From Rutidosis leptorrhynchoides (lineage: Eukaryota; Streptophyta; Magnoliopsida; Asterales; Asteraceae): a stretch of 64,000 bases of DNA. The notes beneath the pieces are model-generated. The model did not search any database and was not told the DNA's origin. It saw only the letters and a list, made by a program, of their open reading frames with translations. The stretch lies in NCBI RefSeq assembly GCF_046630445.1, contig NC_092340.1:24976001-25040000 (forward strand). Direction: 5' to 3'. Positions 24,732 through 35,370 of the stretch are shown here, one piece after another. Within the stretch, counting starts at the first letter, position 1; every line of letters starts with the position of its first letter. The translations under genes and the position numbers were made by a program.

Positions 24732-26330
24732 ATGCACCGAGCAAAACGTTCACCACCTTTCATACGTTCACCACATGTAACTCGATCAAGACATCTAGCC
24801 AATATTGTCGCCGTTGATTTTTCTTTAGAATAATCATCTAGTCGACCAAGTACTCCAATTCAAATTTCCGATAATCCATTTTTTGAACCCGACCTAACAA
24901 TTGAGAACCCGGAGGATATTCAAGGACAATTCAGAGATCCTGAATCACTAATCATTCCTCCTGAACCACAAATCATACAACCAGAGGTTGTCGAGGAAGA
25001 AACCATTAAATCAGAATCCTCTAGTGATTCAGATTCAACAAATTCAATCATGGAAAATCAGGAACCTCTAAGTATGGAAGACCGAATGAGAGCTACACGC
25101 ACTGGCCAAGGTCATGCCATTACTCAACCAGACATTAATGCACCAGATTATGAAATCAAAGGACAAATCCTACACATGGTAACTAATCAACGCCAATTTA
25201 GTGGTACGCCAAAAGAAGATCCAAACGAACATCTTCGAACCTTTAATAGGATCTGTACTCTATTTAAAATCAGAGAAGTTGAGGATGAACAGATCTATCT
25301 CATGTTATTTCCCTGGACTTTAAAGGAAGAAGCCAAAGATTGGTTAGAATCATTACCTGAAGGGGCGATTGATACATGAGATGTTTTAGTTTAAAAATTT
25401 CTTAAAAGATTCTTTCCTGCATCTAAAGCCGTGAGACTTCAAGGAGAAATTGTTACGTTCACACAGAAGCCAAATGAAACTCTATATGAGGCGTGGACAA
25501 GATTCGGAAAATTGTTGAGAGGATGTCCTCAACATGGTTTAGACACTTATCAAATAGTACAAATATTCTACCAAGGATGCGACGTTGCTACACGAAAAGA
25601 CATCGACACAGTAGCTGGTGGTTCCATTATGAAGAAAACCGCAACTGAAGCTCACAAAATTATTGATAACACAGCATCCCACTCACATGAGTGGCATCAA
25701 GAAAATGATATTTTTCGTTCATCTAAAGCGGCTAGAGCCGATTCTAACCATGACTTCGATTCCATTTCCGCAAAGTTAGATGCTTTCGAGAGATGAATGG
25801 AAAAGATGACTAAAGATATTCACGCAATACGAATTAGTTGTGAGCAGTGTGGAGGACAACATTTGACAAAAGATTGTCTCAGTATTGAACAAACAATGGA
25901 ACAAAGAGAGAATGTTTCATACATGAACCAAATGCCTGGAAATAATTATCAAAATAATTATCAACCGCCAAGACCAAACTACAATCAAAATCAGAATTAT
26001 AACCGAAATGTTCCATACAACAACTAACAAGGTCCTAGCAACCAACAAGTATCTAACAATACTTACAATCAGCAAAGACCTATTTTTCCAAATAAAACAC
26101 CACAAACCGATGATAAAAAACTAAATTTAGAAGATATGATGTCAAAACTAGTTAAACCTCAAACTCAATTTTTCACATCTCAGAAACAAACGAATGAACA
26201 AAATGCTCAAGCATTTAGAAATCAACAAGCTTCTATCCAAAATCTGGAACAAGAAGTGAGCAACCTAGCAAGGTTGATAGGTGAAAGAAAACCGGGGAGT
26301 CTACCTAGCGATACAAATGCTAACCCCTGA
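24732..26330 (+). pseudogene. Element B gag, broken by stops
   Basis: A basic start (MHRAKRSPPFIRS, ATG at 24732) is followed by a stop at about 24828, then an acidic stretch leading into the Gag core at 25050. The core has YEIKGQILHMVTNQ, EDPNEHLRTFNRICTLFKIR, the LFPWTL block, and a zinc knuckle CEQCGGQHLTKDC (about 25842-25880). Compared with the intact E frame there are stops at 25377 (TGG to TGA), about 25393 (GAA to TAA), 25794 (CGA to TGA), 26025 (CAA to TAA) and 26328 (TGA). Structural capsid/nucleocapsid precursor in function; dead here. Confidence 0.85.
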
Positions 26331-27761
26331 AATGAAACAGCTAAAGCCATTACCACAAGAAGTGGTATTATACTTAAACCACCTGAAATGCCTGTAATTT
26401 CTAATGACTCTATTCCTACTCCACAGGAACCACAGCCTGAGCAAGAGAAGGAAACAAAGTCGATAGTTGAAAAGGTTAATGAAGATAACACAGTTAAGGC
26501 TAAACCTTATGTTAAACCATACCAACCACCGATTCCTTACCCGAGTAAAATGAGAAAAGAAAGGCTTGAAGCCGAGCAATCCAAATTCTTGGATATGTTT
26601 AAACAAATAAATGTCAATCTTCCTTTCATTGATGTGATTTCAGGAATGCCAAGATATGCTAAATTCCTGAAAGATCTAATCACAAATAGAAAGAAAATGG
26701 AAGAACTCTCGGCTGTTACAATGAATGCTAATTGTTCTGCAGTGCTGTTGAATAAACTACCAGAAAAATTATCAGATCCAGGAAGTTTCACAATTCCATG
26801 TTTTCTGGGTAGTCTTAGTTCAATAGAAGCATTGGCAGACTTAGGCGCTAGTATAAATTTAATGCCATATTCACTATACACTAAACTAGACCTTGGAGAA
26901 TTGAAACCAACACGAATAAGCATACAACTAGCCGATCGATCAGTAAAATATCCTAGAGGGATAATGGAGAACATGCTAGTTAAAGTTGGTACTTTAGTAT
27001 TTCCAGTAGACTTTGTTATTCTGGACATGGAAGAAGATTCTCGAGTTCCTCTTATATTAGGAAGACCATTCTTAAACACGGCTAAAGCAATAATAGACGT
27101 GTTCGGTAAGAAACTGATCCTAAGTATAGAGAACGAGAGTGTTACCTTTTCTGTTGATAGAGCCATGCAACAACCGCAATCTGCAGATGATACATGTTAT
27201 TATATTAAAACTATAGATTCACAAGCAGAATTGTTACAAGAATTTTCAGAATTACAAGGAACAGGAGAATGTTCTTTAGGAGAAGGAACTGAAAAAATTG
27301 ATGAAGCTGAAATATTAGCCACACTCATGGCTAATGAATACGAAACAACAACAGAAGAACTTCAAATGCTAAAAGAGGAAGACAGATATCGATACAAATC
27401 ATCGATAGAAGAACCACCGATATTAGAGTTAAATCTACTTCCAAACCATTTGAAATACGCTTATTTACATGGTGAATCTAAATTACCTGTAATAATCTCG
27501 TCTTCTCTTACAGAAAATGAAAAATCTCAGCTCATTTCCGTGCTAAAAGCTCATAAACCAGCTATTGCATGGAAGATTCATGACATTAAAGGAATAAGTC
27601 CTTCGTATTGCACACATAAAATCCTTATGGAAGAAGGTCATAAAACGTATGTGCAACGCCAACGAAGACTAAATCCTAATATGCAAGATGTTGTTAAGAA
27701 AGAAATTATTAAACTGCTCAATGCAGGTTTAATTATCCAATCTCTGATAGTCCATGGGTAA
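26331..27761 (+). pseudogene. Element B protease and start of reverse transcriptase
   Basis: An open stretch starting with the conserved AITTRSG linker. The aspartic protease follows near 26815-27080, with ALADLGASINLMP as the active-site region (DLGAS for the usual DTGAS) and LILGRPFLNTAKA as the flap-to-end block. The frame then runs through an acidic linker to the RT N-terminus (KAHKPAIAWKIHDIKGISPS, then LNPNMQDVVKKEI). It is cut at 27761 by a frameshift just before the expected DSPWVSPVQ box. Confidence 0.85.
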
Positions 27762-29244
27762 GCCCAGTTCAATGCGTACCTTAGAAGCTTGGCATCACAG
27801 TCATCACAAATGAAAAAGATGAGCTTATTCCTACTAGGACTGTAACAGGATGGCGTGTTTGTATTGATTATAGAAAATTAAATGACGCCACCAGAAAATA
27901 TCACTTTCCCTTACCTTTCATTGATCAAATGTTGAAAAGGTTAGCTGGGAACAGTTACTATTGTTTTCTTGACGGTTTCTACGGATACTTTCAAATTCCA
28001 ATCGCACCCGAGGACCAAGAGAAAACCACCTTCACGTGCCCTTATGGTACTTTTGCTTACAAATGCATGCCATTTGAACTTTGTAACGTCCCTGCAACTT
28101 TTCAAAGGTGCATGATGGCGATTTTTCACGACATGATAGAAGAATGCATGGAAGTTTTCATGGATGACTTTTCAGTCTTCGGTGATACTTTTGAATCATG
28201 TCTAATTAATCTTGAACGGATGCTTATTAGATGCGAGCAATCAAATCTAGTTCTTAATTGGGAGAAATGCCATTTCATGGTTAAAGAAGGCATCGTTCTT
28301 GGTCATAAAATTTCAAATAAAGGAATTGAAGTAGATAGAGCTAAAGTAGATGTAATTGCTAAACTTCCACACCTCACCAATGTTAGAGAAGTTAGGAGTT
28401 TTCTAGGGCATGCCGGTTTTTACCGACGTTTCATAAAAGATTTTTCTAAAAATGCCACTCCTATGAATAAAATCCTTGAAAAGGATGATCCATTTATCTT
28501 TTCGGATGAATGCATCAAATCTTTTAATATTCTTAAAGAAAAACTCACTAATGCGCCGATCATGATAACTCCAAATTGGAATCTACCATTTGAACTCATG
28601 TGCGATGCAAGTGATTTTGCAATGGGAGCCGTTTTAGGCCAAAGAATTGAAAAACGATTTCAGACTATTTATTACGCTAGTAAGACGTTACAAGGAGCAC
28701 AAATGAATTACACAACTACTAAAAAGAACTCCTTGCTATTGTCTTTGCTTTTGACAAATTTCGTTCATATCTCGTTCTAACTAAAATGGTGGTCTATACT
28801 GACCATTATGCTCTTAGATACCTATTTTCAAAACAAGATGCCAAACCACGATTAATCCGTTGGATCTTACTCTTACAAGAGTTCGATATTGAAATTCGAG
28901 ACAAAAAGGGAGCAGAAAATCTCACAGCTGATCATCTTTCTCGCCTTGAAAATCCTGAATTAGAAGTTCTAAATGAATCGGTCATACAAGACAACTTTCC
29001 TGATGAATATCTCTTGAAAATCGATTATAGTGAAATTCCATGGTTTTCAGACTTTGCAAACTACTTAGTATGTGGATTCCTTGAAAAAGGGTTGTCGTAC
29101 CAAAAACAAAAGAAATTATTTAGTGATATAAAACACTATTTTTGGGAGGATCCACATCTGTTTAAAAGTTGTCTCAATGGAATAATACACCGATGCGTAT
29201 TCGGAGATGAAACTAGTCAAATCTTAAACCATTGTCACACATGA
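27762..29244 (+). pseudogene. Element B reverse transcriptase and RNase H
   Basis: It opens with a stop near 27782 and then reads GWRVCIDYRKLNDATRK. RT blocks DGFYGYFQIPIAPEDQEKT, PFELCNVPATFQRCM and the catalytic box FMDDFSVFG (about 28159) are present. The RT thumb LGHAGFYRRFI is followed by RNase H motifs MCDASDFAMGAVLGQ and [12 protein letters not shown], and HLSRLENPE at the end of RNase H. A frameshift lies around 28730-28785. The order and motifs are those of Athila-type pol. Confidence 0.87.
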
Positions 29245-29439
29245 CCAACAGGAGGGCATTATGGGCCTCAACTCACAGCAAGGAAAGTCTACGACGCTGG
29301 ATTCTATTGGCCTACAATTTTCAAAGACTCACACCTTTTTTGTAAATCCTGTGATGCATGTCAAAGGGCCGAAAAAATAAGTCAACGTGATGAAATGCCA
29401 CAAAATTTCATTCAAGTAAGTGAAGTATTCGAAGTTTGG
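29245..29439 (+). pseudogene. Element B integrase N-terminus, cut by element C
   Basis: After a stop at 29242 the frame continues with the HHCC zinc domain: [19 protein letters not shown] and [11 protein letters not shown]. It is interrupted at TTTGG (29435-29439), the left flank of element C. The rest of integrase is outside the window. Confidence 0.82.
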
Positions 29440-30093
29440 TGTAACGACCCGACTTTTTCGACTTGCTTTTGTGCTTTGTATTTTAGCGAAACTGCGTATT
29501 TGTGCGTACTGTGCTACTTTATACTCTGGAAGCTTGATATACGTGGTTTACTTCCAATTATATGTTAAAACGTGCCTTAGAGTACGTAGGATACTTAACT
29601 TGTTCACCGGAAGCCTTTATGACCGTTGGTGTCGCTTAACGTTTCGATTAAACCGCGAACTGCGCGCACGTTTGACTTTTGTCGTAACCGGAATATTATG
29701 ACTGCGAAATATTAATTATTATTTTATAATAATAATTACTTGAGCTTTTGGATGCTTAATTTTAATTAATTATTTACTAGATCACAATAGTTAGTCTTGT
29801 TGGACTTTCTACCTTATTGGACCTTAGCCCACCCTACACTAGCTAGTGGCCCAATTATTTAGCCCAAGTATTATTTACTAGTGACCCATGATAAATAAAA
29901 TAAATGCCCATTTAATTAGATGAGTCATACTAGCATTTGGATAAGGATTATCCATATTGTTGCATGGGATTCTAGCATAAGTACATGCTTTAGACAACCA
30001 CTAACCAAAAAGCAAAATGGTGTCTCCCCCCTCCCCCTTTGAAAATCACTGCCACTAGGGCCTCCACCTCATCAATCCATGTCAAATTTTGCC

Positions 30094-30101
30094 TATAAAT
30101 A
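30094..30101 (+). promoter_or_regulatory. TATA box of element C left LTR
   Basis: TATAAATA in GCCTATAAATACTAGCC, followed by a C/T-rich ACACACACTTACTCTC stretch suited to transcription start. The same box is at 38819-38826 in the right LTR. Confidence 0.7.
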
Positions 30102-30250
30102 CTAGCCATATTCCTCTCATTTTACACATGCTCTCATTTGAATTTCACACACACTTACTCTCTTACTTCCTTTCTAGCATTTCTCACTTGTAAGTTTTTG
30201 ATCTTTTTCTTCTTCTTTCCCTTTCTAATTTGTGTATCATCATCATTCTT

Positions 30251-30556
30251 AAAGATCAAGCTTTTTAGCTTTGATCTTGATTATATCTTGTTGATTCAAG
30301 CATGAATCCTTCAAGAACATGGAAGATTCAAGCTTTCTAGCTTTGAATCTTCACCAACTTTGTAGATTTATATTTTTCTTACTTTACACTTGTTATTTTG
30401 TTATAAAGATTCAAACTTGTGTTTGTAATCTTCATGTATCTTAAAGATCCAAGCTTTATGCTTCAAGATCTTCAAGAACAATAAAGGTTCAAGCTTTCTA
30501 GCTTTGCAACCTTGTAACTTGTGTGAATAGGATCCAAGCTCTCTAGCTTAGGGTTC
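30251..30556 (+). repeat. Run of at least six related hairpins downstream of the C promoter
   Basis: Stem-loops sharing an AAGCT-NNNN-AGCTTT core. 30252-30278 has arms AAGATCAAGCT and AGCTTTGATCTT. 30322-30352 has arms GAAGATTCAAGCT and AGCTTTGAATCTTC. 30406-30432 has arms AAGATTCAAAC and GTTTGTAATCTT. 30443-30473 has AAGATC/GATCTT with AAGC/GCTT. 30484-30513 has arms AAGGTTCAAGCT and AGCTTTGCAACCTT. 30530-30556 has arms GGATCCAAGCT and AGCTTAGGGTTCC. A smaller one, GATTCA/TGAATC, is at 30293-30308. Distal stem bases differ between units while mostly staying paired, and several 3' arms carry an extra T at a similar place. The run is also present in the right LTR (about 38970-39285). Confidence 0.8.
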
Positions 30557-32212
30557 CATCACCTCATTTGACTTAGATTGTGTTCATACTTGTTTGATTG
30601 ATGTAAAGTTTGTAACTTTGTTTGTAAATAGGACTTGTAATTGTGTTAAGACTAAGGATATGATGTAACCTTGGTTCATCATCCATCTAAGACTCTTAAA
30701 TGAGTTGTGTTACCACTTGGTCTTAACATATTGTGTATTGATGGTAGAATATTGGTCAAAAGTGATGCTAAACCATCAACGAGTTGTACACTTGAAGCTA
30801 CAAGCATCAAGGATGAGAACCGTGATGAGCATCAAGCACCAAGAACCCCACCGGAGCACTTGTCCACTAATTTTCGTATCTGATCAGGCCACCTAGGCTA
30901 CTAGAAAGTTGATTTTCAGTTATTTCGGTTCGAGTAGATGATTTTCCGTTTAGGCCTCGTCTTAATCCGAGTTACGGTTTAGGATTTATGGCCCTCCGAG
31001 AGTCACTACACCCTATTAACGTTGTGCTGAAATTTCTGACCTACTCGCACTTAAACCGTCGCCACGGTCAAACGAGGACGAGTTAGGTTCTTAAAATTGG
31101 TCAGCTGTTAGGGAACTCATATACGGAGCCATATCCACTGACTATGAGTCTTTTCGATTTACGTAGAGGTTGAAGCAGCTGACCGAAGTCAGCCTATTGT
31201 TTCGATCTCTATTCTTGTCGAACTTACTTAGCTTTTATGATGATGAATGATGAATGATGATGATGATAACACTTAAACTTATTTTATGCACTATTAGAAC
31301 TTATAAGGACAACCTACTGACCTAGTAACCTTTGATTGAGGTTGACGACCTTTCAGACCGACTTACTACTTGCGTACTTTCATTATCGACTTTACCGCTT
31401 TTATCACTGTGAGTTATAGCATCCCTTTTTACTTTAACTATTTTGGGACTGAGAATGCATGCGCTTTTTACGTTTTACATACTAGGCACGAGTACTTAAA
31501 CTTTATATGTGTGTGGGTTATACAACGGCATAAACATTCCCCTTAGCACGGTAACGTTTAGTCATTGGTTTTTGAACCGGTGAACGCGAATCTTAGATAT
31601 GGATCCATAGGGTTTGACATCCCCACTCGGGCTAGTCGCACTAGCATTTAACGGGTGTTTAATACTTCGTGAACATACGCACTCGCCAAGTGTACTTTCA
31701 GGGGGTTATAAACGTTAAGTCTAGTTACCGGGTGCCCACGGTTATACATATACTTTTCATACTGTTTTGTTACACTGAAATCTTATGGCCTACCTTACGT
31801 TACTGTTACAACTTAAACTATAGACCAACATTCGTGTTAACCTTTTAAGCGTGTATTTCTCAGGTGCCTAGAGGTTTCTTGCTTCCGCTGTTAGATTTGC
31901 TGTCATGCTGTTATTGAATTGCTGTTAAGGACCTACTGTATTAGTTATCCGCTGCATTACTAGAGATGTCTCACTCATGGAACTTTTCTGTTGCATTCAT
32001 AGTTTATATTAATTTCAAACAATGGCTTTGTAACGACCTTAGGGTCAAATACTTATGTTTATGCTCCTATTCGTAGGATGCACGTTATCTTTTGTAAAAT
32101 GCTATCTTTTTATGAATGCAAACTGGTTTTCAAACAGCATGTAGTATTCTACCGTGTAAAGATCCTGTTGTTGACGAATCGTACACGATGGTTTTGTACG
32201 GGGCATCACATT

Positions 32213-32224
32213 TGGTATCAGAGC
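32213..32224 (+). promoter_or_regulatory. Primer-binding site (tRNA-iMet) of element C
   Basis: TGGTATCAGAGC, two bases after the LTR end. Confidence 0.92.
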
Positions 32225-32570
32225 ATTGGTTATAGGGAATTAGGTTGCATTAGTGAGTCTAGACCGACCCGAGTAGGATTCACTAATAGGACTAATCTAC
32301 AACTTGCTAGTTTACTTGTTTCTGCGAGACTTACTGCATGCTTTTGTCTACTTTTTCAGCTGTATGATCTTACTGCATGCTATTGCTTATCTTCACTGCC
32401 ATGCGAACTTGTTGTATGCTTATTTCCGCTATTACATGATTACTATCTGCTTTTACATGTTATTTCTGTTTAGCACTGTTATTATTACTGCCATGCTAGG
32501 TTGCTGTAGTGCCTAATACATGCTTGCTTTATGACTTACTGACATGGAAAAGTTATTTTACCTTGTTCAG

Positions 32571-33422
32571 ATGTCGGATATTCCACCTGTCATCATTTTG
32601 GGCAGCGATTCAGGCTCCTCAGCCACTTCACCTACCACTGTTACCGATCCTCCGATCCCGTCGGTGACACCCACCAGTGACCCCGGCGCTTCATCCTCCG
32701 GAACCAGCAGCCGTACGCCTGCCCCAGTGGTTACCTCAGACGGAGTCCAGGACCCCCTGGAGATTCCAGCTCTACTTGCCCCAAGACCCTCGGAGCCACA
32801 GCCCCGCTCTGGTGGTGTTGTGATTCTCGGGGAATACGAGGACATTCCGTTCCATACTGAGCATAACCATTGGTGTCGACGCCTTCCTGATGGACGTGTC
32901 ATACCGATCCCACCCTTCAGATACCGGATCATGACTACCGGTCGCCGATCGCCGCCACCTCCAGCTGTTTTCGATGATTCATCATCCGACGACTCATCCA
33001 CAGACGACACTAGTGATGATGACTCCGAAGAGGAGGACCCTGATGATGCACCTGTACAGCCACCCTCCACCCCGCCGAAGAAGCGGTACTGTTTCGATGG
33101 CACCATTATTCCGGGGATCAACGGAGGTCGAGCGTTCACTGACGCACATGGTCAGCGTCGTAGGGTTACCGCCCGTAAGCGGGTTATGCCTTACCCTGCT
33201 GATCCTTTCGTGCGTAAGCCTTACCGTTATGCAGCATCTACTTCTGGTGCTGGACCATCTGCACCACTGGCACCACCTGCACCAGCAGCACCGCCTGCTC
33301 TACCAGCCCCTCCCTTTGTCAAGGAACTGACGAGGGAGGTGGAGATCCTCCGTGCTCGGGTAACTGAGCTCGAGGACCAGATGTCCCACGTAATGGATAT
33401 CCTTTACCCACCGTCACCATAG
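32571..33422 (+). CDS. Leader ORF of element C: acidic, Pro/Ser-rich protein with coiled-coil end
   Basis: An intact 283-residue frame between primer site and gag; I prefer the ATG at 32571 (MSDIPPVIILGSDSGS) over the earlier one at 32544. Ser/Thr/Pro-rich N-terminus. A central block HNHWCRRLPDGRVIPIPPF is followed by a long Asp/Ser/Glu run (about residues 138-165), then a Pro/Ala-rich linker. The end is a coiled coil, LTREVEILRARVTELEDQM (about residues 250-270). It is not Gag and has no enzyme motif. It is far more G+C-rich than its surroundings and unbroken, whereas gag-pol of the same element has many stops. Element A has a shorter relative at its end. Function unknown. Confidence 0.65.
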   Translation: MSDIPPVIILGSDSGSSATSPTTVTDPPIPSVTPTSDPGASSSGTSSRTPAPVVTSDGVQDPLEIPALLAPRPSEPQPRSGGVVILGEYEDIPFHTEHNHWCRRLPDGRVIPIPPFRYRIMTTGRRSPPPPAVFDDSSSDDSSTDDTSDDDSEEEDPDDAPVQPPSTPPKKRYCFDGTIIPGINGGRAFTDAHGQRRRVTARKRVMPYPADPFVRKPYRYAASTSGAGPSAPLAPPAPAAPPALPAPPFVKELTREVEILRARVTELEDQMSHVMDILYPPSP

Positions 33423-33715
33423 GGCTTTGTAGTAGATTTTATTATGTAATCTCGTTTGTAGTTCATGTTTTACTTATGTATTGTACGAAACTAAGCGAAT
33501 GTATGTAACTCTTTATTAATGAATGGAACTTTGTATTATTTAATTCTTGCACAGTGTTCTATTTACATTACTGTATGTTGGTTTTGCGGTATTTATACTT
33601 GGCTGCGTTACTTAATTGGCATGCGTTGTGTTGTTCCCCTGTTTACCATATACTGTATTATTATATATTAAATGCTGGATTTTGACTTAAGTCAAAATTT
33701 CTGTTTAGAAGAGCA
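33423..33715 (+). other. Spacer between leader ORF and gag in element C
   Basis: About 290 bases, AT-rich, no ORF. It could hold the 3' end of a leader transcript or an entry site for gag translation. Nothing specific seen. Confidence 0.4.
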
Positions 33716-34790
33716 ATGACAAACGGACGAGCAGCACCCACAGCAGCCCAAATTGAGAAAATTATTGCGGAACGAGTAGCCGCAGCCATGGCAAATGTCA
33801 TTCCCCCAGCCCCACCGGTTAACCAGAACGTCCAGAACAGTTGCACTTACAAAGAGTTTCAAAGCTGCAAGCCCCACAACTTTAGCGGCACTGAGGGGCC
33901 AGTTGGTTTGACTAGTTGGTTTGAGAAATTAGAAGCTGTGTTCCGCGTCAGCAACTGCTCAGAGGCGAACAAAACCAAGTATGCCTCATGTACGCTGTCA
34001 GACGGCACCCTAACTTGGTGGAACACATTGGCGCAAGCTAAGGGTATTGATGAGGTTTATGCCATTCCGTGGGAAGAATTCAAGGGGGCCATGATCGAAG
34101 AGTACTGCCCCAGGACAGAGATACAGAAAATGGAGGCTGAGTTCTAGGAGTTAAAGGTTGTGGGCAACGATCTTGATAGTTACAATCGTAGGTATCTGGA
34201 ATTAGCGCTGATGTGTCCCACGATGGTCACCCCGGAATTTAAAAGAATGGAACGCTACTTGTGGGGACTTCCTAAGTCCATCCAGGGGAATGTCACCTCT
34301 TCCAATCCACCCAACGTCCCGGCAGCTATGCGCATGGTGCATACCCTTATGAACCAAATTATCAGCAAAGAACCGGAGAAGGGTAAATCCGAATCAAGAG
34401 CCAGTGGTGAGAAGCGTAAGTGGGACTACAACAACAAGGGGAGAACCTATGAACAAACCCTCGCTAAGAGGCCTAACGACGGAAGGAACCCCAACCCGAA
34501 CACTAGCTCGACCCCAACTACAAGGGTAGTCTACCACAGTGCAAGAGGTGCTACAAGCACCATACCGGGTACTGTAATGCGGTCTGTGAAAAATGCAACA
34601 AAATCGGGCACGTTGGCAAGAACTGCAAGATTCCCATTCCAGCTGTAAGGACAAACTAAAATGGGCCAAGGAAATGCTATGAGTATGGACAGCAGGGCCA
34701 CTTTAGGAACGATTGCCCCAATAAAAAGAAGGACGGTGGACCACCGCGTGGTAGAGCTTTCAACGTTAACGCAAGGGATGCCCGTGAGAA
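33716..34790 (+). pseudogene. Element C gag
   Basis: It starts MTNGRAAPTAAQIEKIIAER. The retrotransposon Gag core CTYKEFQSCKPHNFSGTEGP, then LTSWFEKLEAVF, LTWWNTLAQ and CPRTEIQKMEAEF are clear. A TAG at 34145 breaks it (expected CAG). A frameshift near 34510 moves the zinc knuckles to another frame, where two appear: CEKCNKIGHVGKNC at about 34590 and CYEYGQQGHFRNDC (third residue of the CxxC changed) at about 34675. Confidence 0.87.
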
Positions 34791-35370
34791 CCCCGACTTG
34801 GTTACAGGTATATTCACAATCAACAATTTATTAGCCTCTGTCCTATTTGATACTGGTGCCGATAGAAGCTATGTCTGTAGAAACTTTTGCTCTAAGATAG
34901 ATTGGTCATTAGTGCCTTTAGAGGAGAATATGCTAGTAGAAGTAGCCAATGGGAAACTTGAGAAAGTTGACCAAATTGGACGAGGAGCTATTATTAACAT
35001 AGCTGGCGTGGATTTCGAAATTGACTTAATACATATCAAATTGGGGAGTTTTGACGTGATTGTCGGTATGGACTGGTTGACCAAAGTAAAGGCTGACATT
35101 ATCTGTGGAGACAAAGCTCTTTGTATACCACAAGGAGACGGTGAGCCATTGACTATTTACGGAGAGAGATGTAACTCGAAGTTGAACCTCATTAGTTGTA
35201 TGAAAGCACATAAGATCATGAAGAAAAGACGTCTTGCTGTTTTAGCACACGTGAAGGCTTTAGAAACAGAGGAGAAGAGTGTGAATGATGTGCAAACCGT
35301 GAATGAATTCCCCGACGTCTTTCCGAAAGAACTGCCTGGATTACCGCCACCGAGAGCCGTGGAATTCTAG
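34791..35370 (+). pseudogene. Element C aspartic protease and linker
   Basis: LVTGIFTINNLLASVLFDTGADRS carries the catalytic DTGA triad (about 34852-34863). FDVIVGMDWL is the usual second block. A short linker to RT contains [19 protein letters not shown] at 35368 (expected CAG) ends the frame; the downstream frame continues at once with RT. Confidence 0.88.

Larger units (their letters stand above)
21743..29439 (+). mobile_element. Element B: Athila-like retrotransposon, 5' part (interrupted)
   Basis: Order: LTR (21743-23675), tRNA-Asp primer site, long leader, gag, protease, RT, RNase H, start of integrase. It breaks at 29439, where the LTR of element C begins. Gag shows the block FPWTLKEEAKDWLESLPEGA, and the post-gag region shows AITTRSG, both like the Athila lineage. 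Coding is broken by several stops and at least two frameshifts. The rest of B lies beyond the window, after C and F. Confidence 0.85.
29440..32210 (+). repeat. Element C left LTR
   Basis: 2771 bases, TGTAACGACCCG to GGGGCATCACA. Parts are repeated at 38166-39621 and 62194-62780 with roughly 2-4% difference by eye. It contains the promoter at about 30094 and the hairpin cluster at 30251-30556. Confidence 0.9.

Noticed and set aside
26537..27166. 209-residue minus-strand ORF opposite the B protease
   Set aside because: Shadow of the real plus-strand protease/RT frame. The same applies to 32567-33139, 47831-48298 and 48458-48781.
29420..29701. 93-residue ORF repeated at 38158-38427
   Set aside because: Starts across the LTR edge of element C and differs at the start between copies; LTR sequence, no domain.
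32078..32516. 131- and 70-residue Cys/Leu-rich ORFs
   Set aside because: Cross the LTR end and primer site of element C; T-rich leader sequence without domain.
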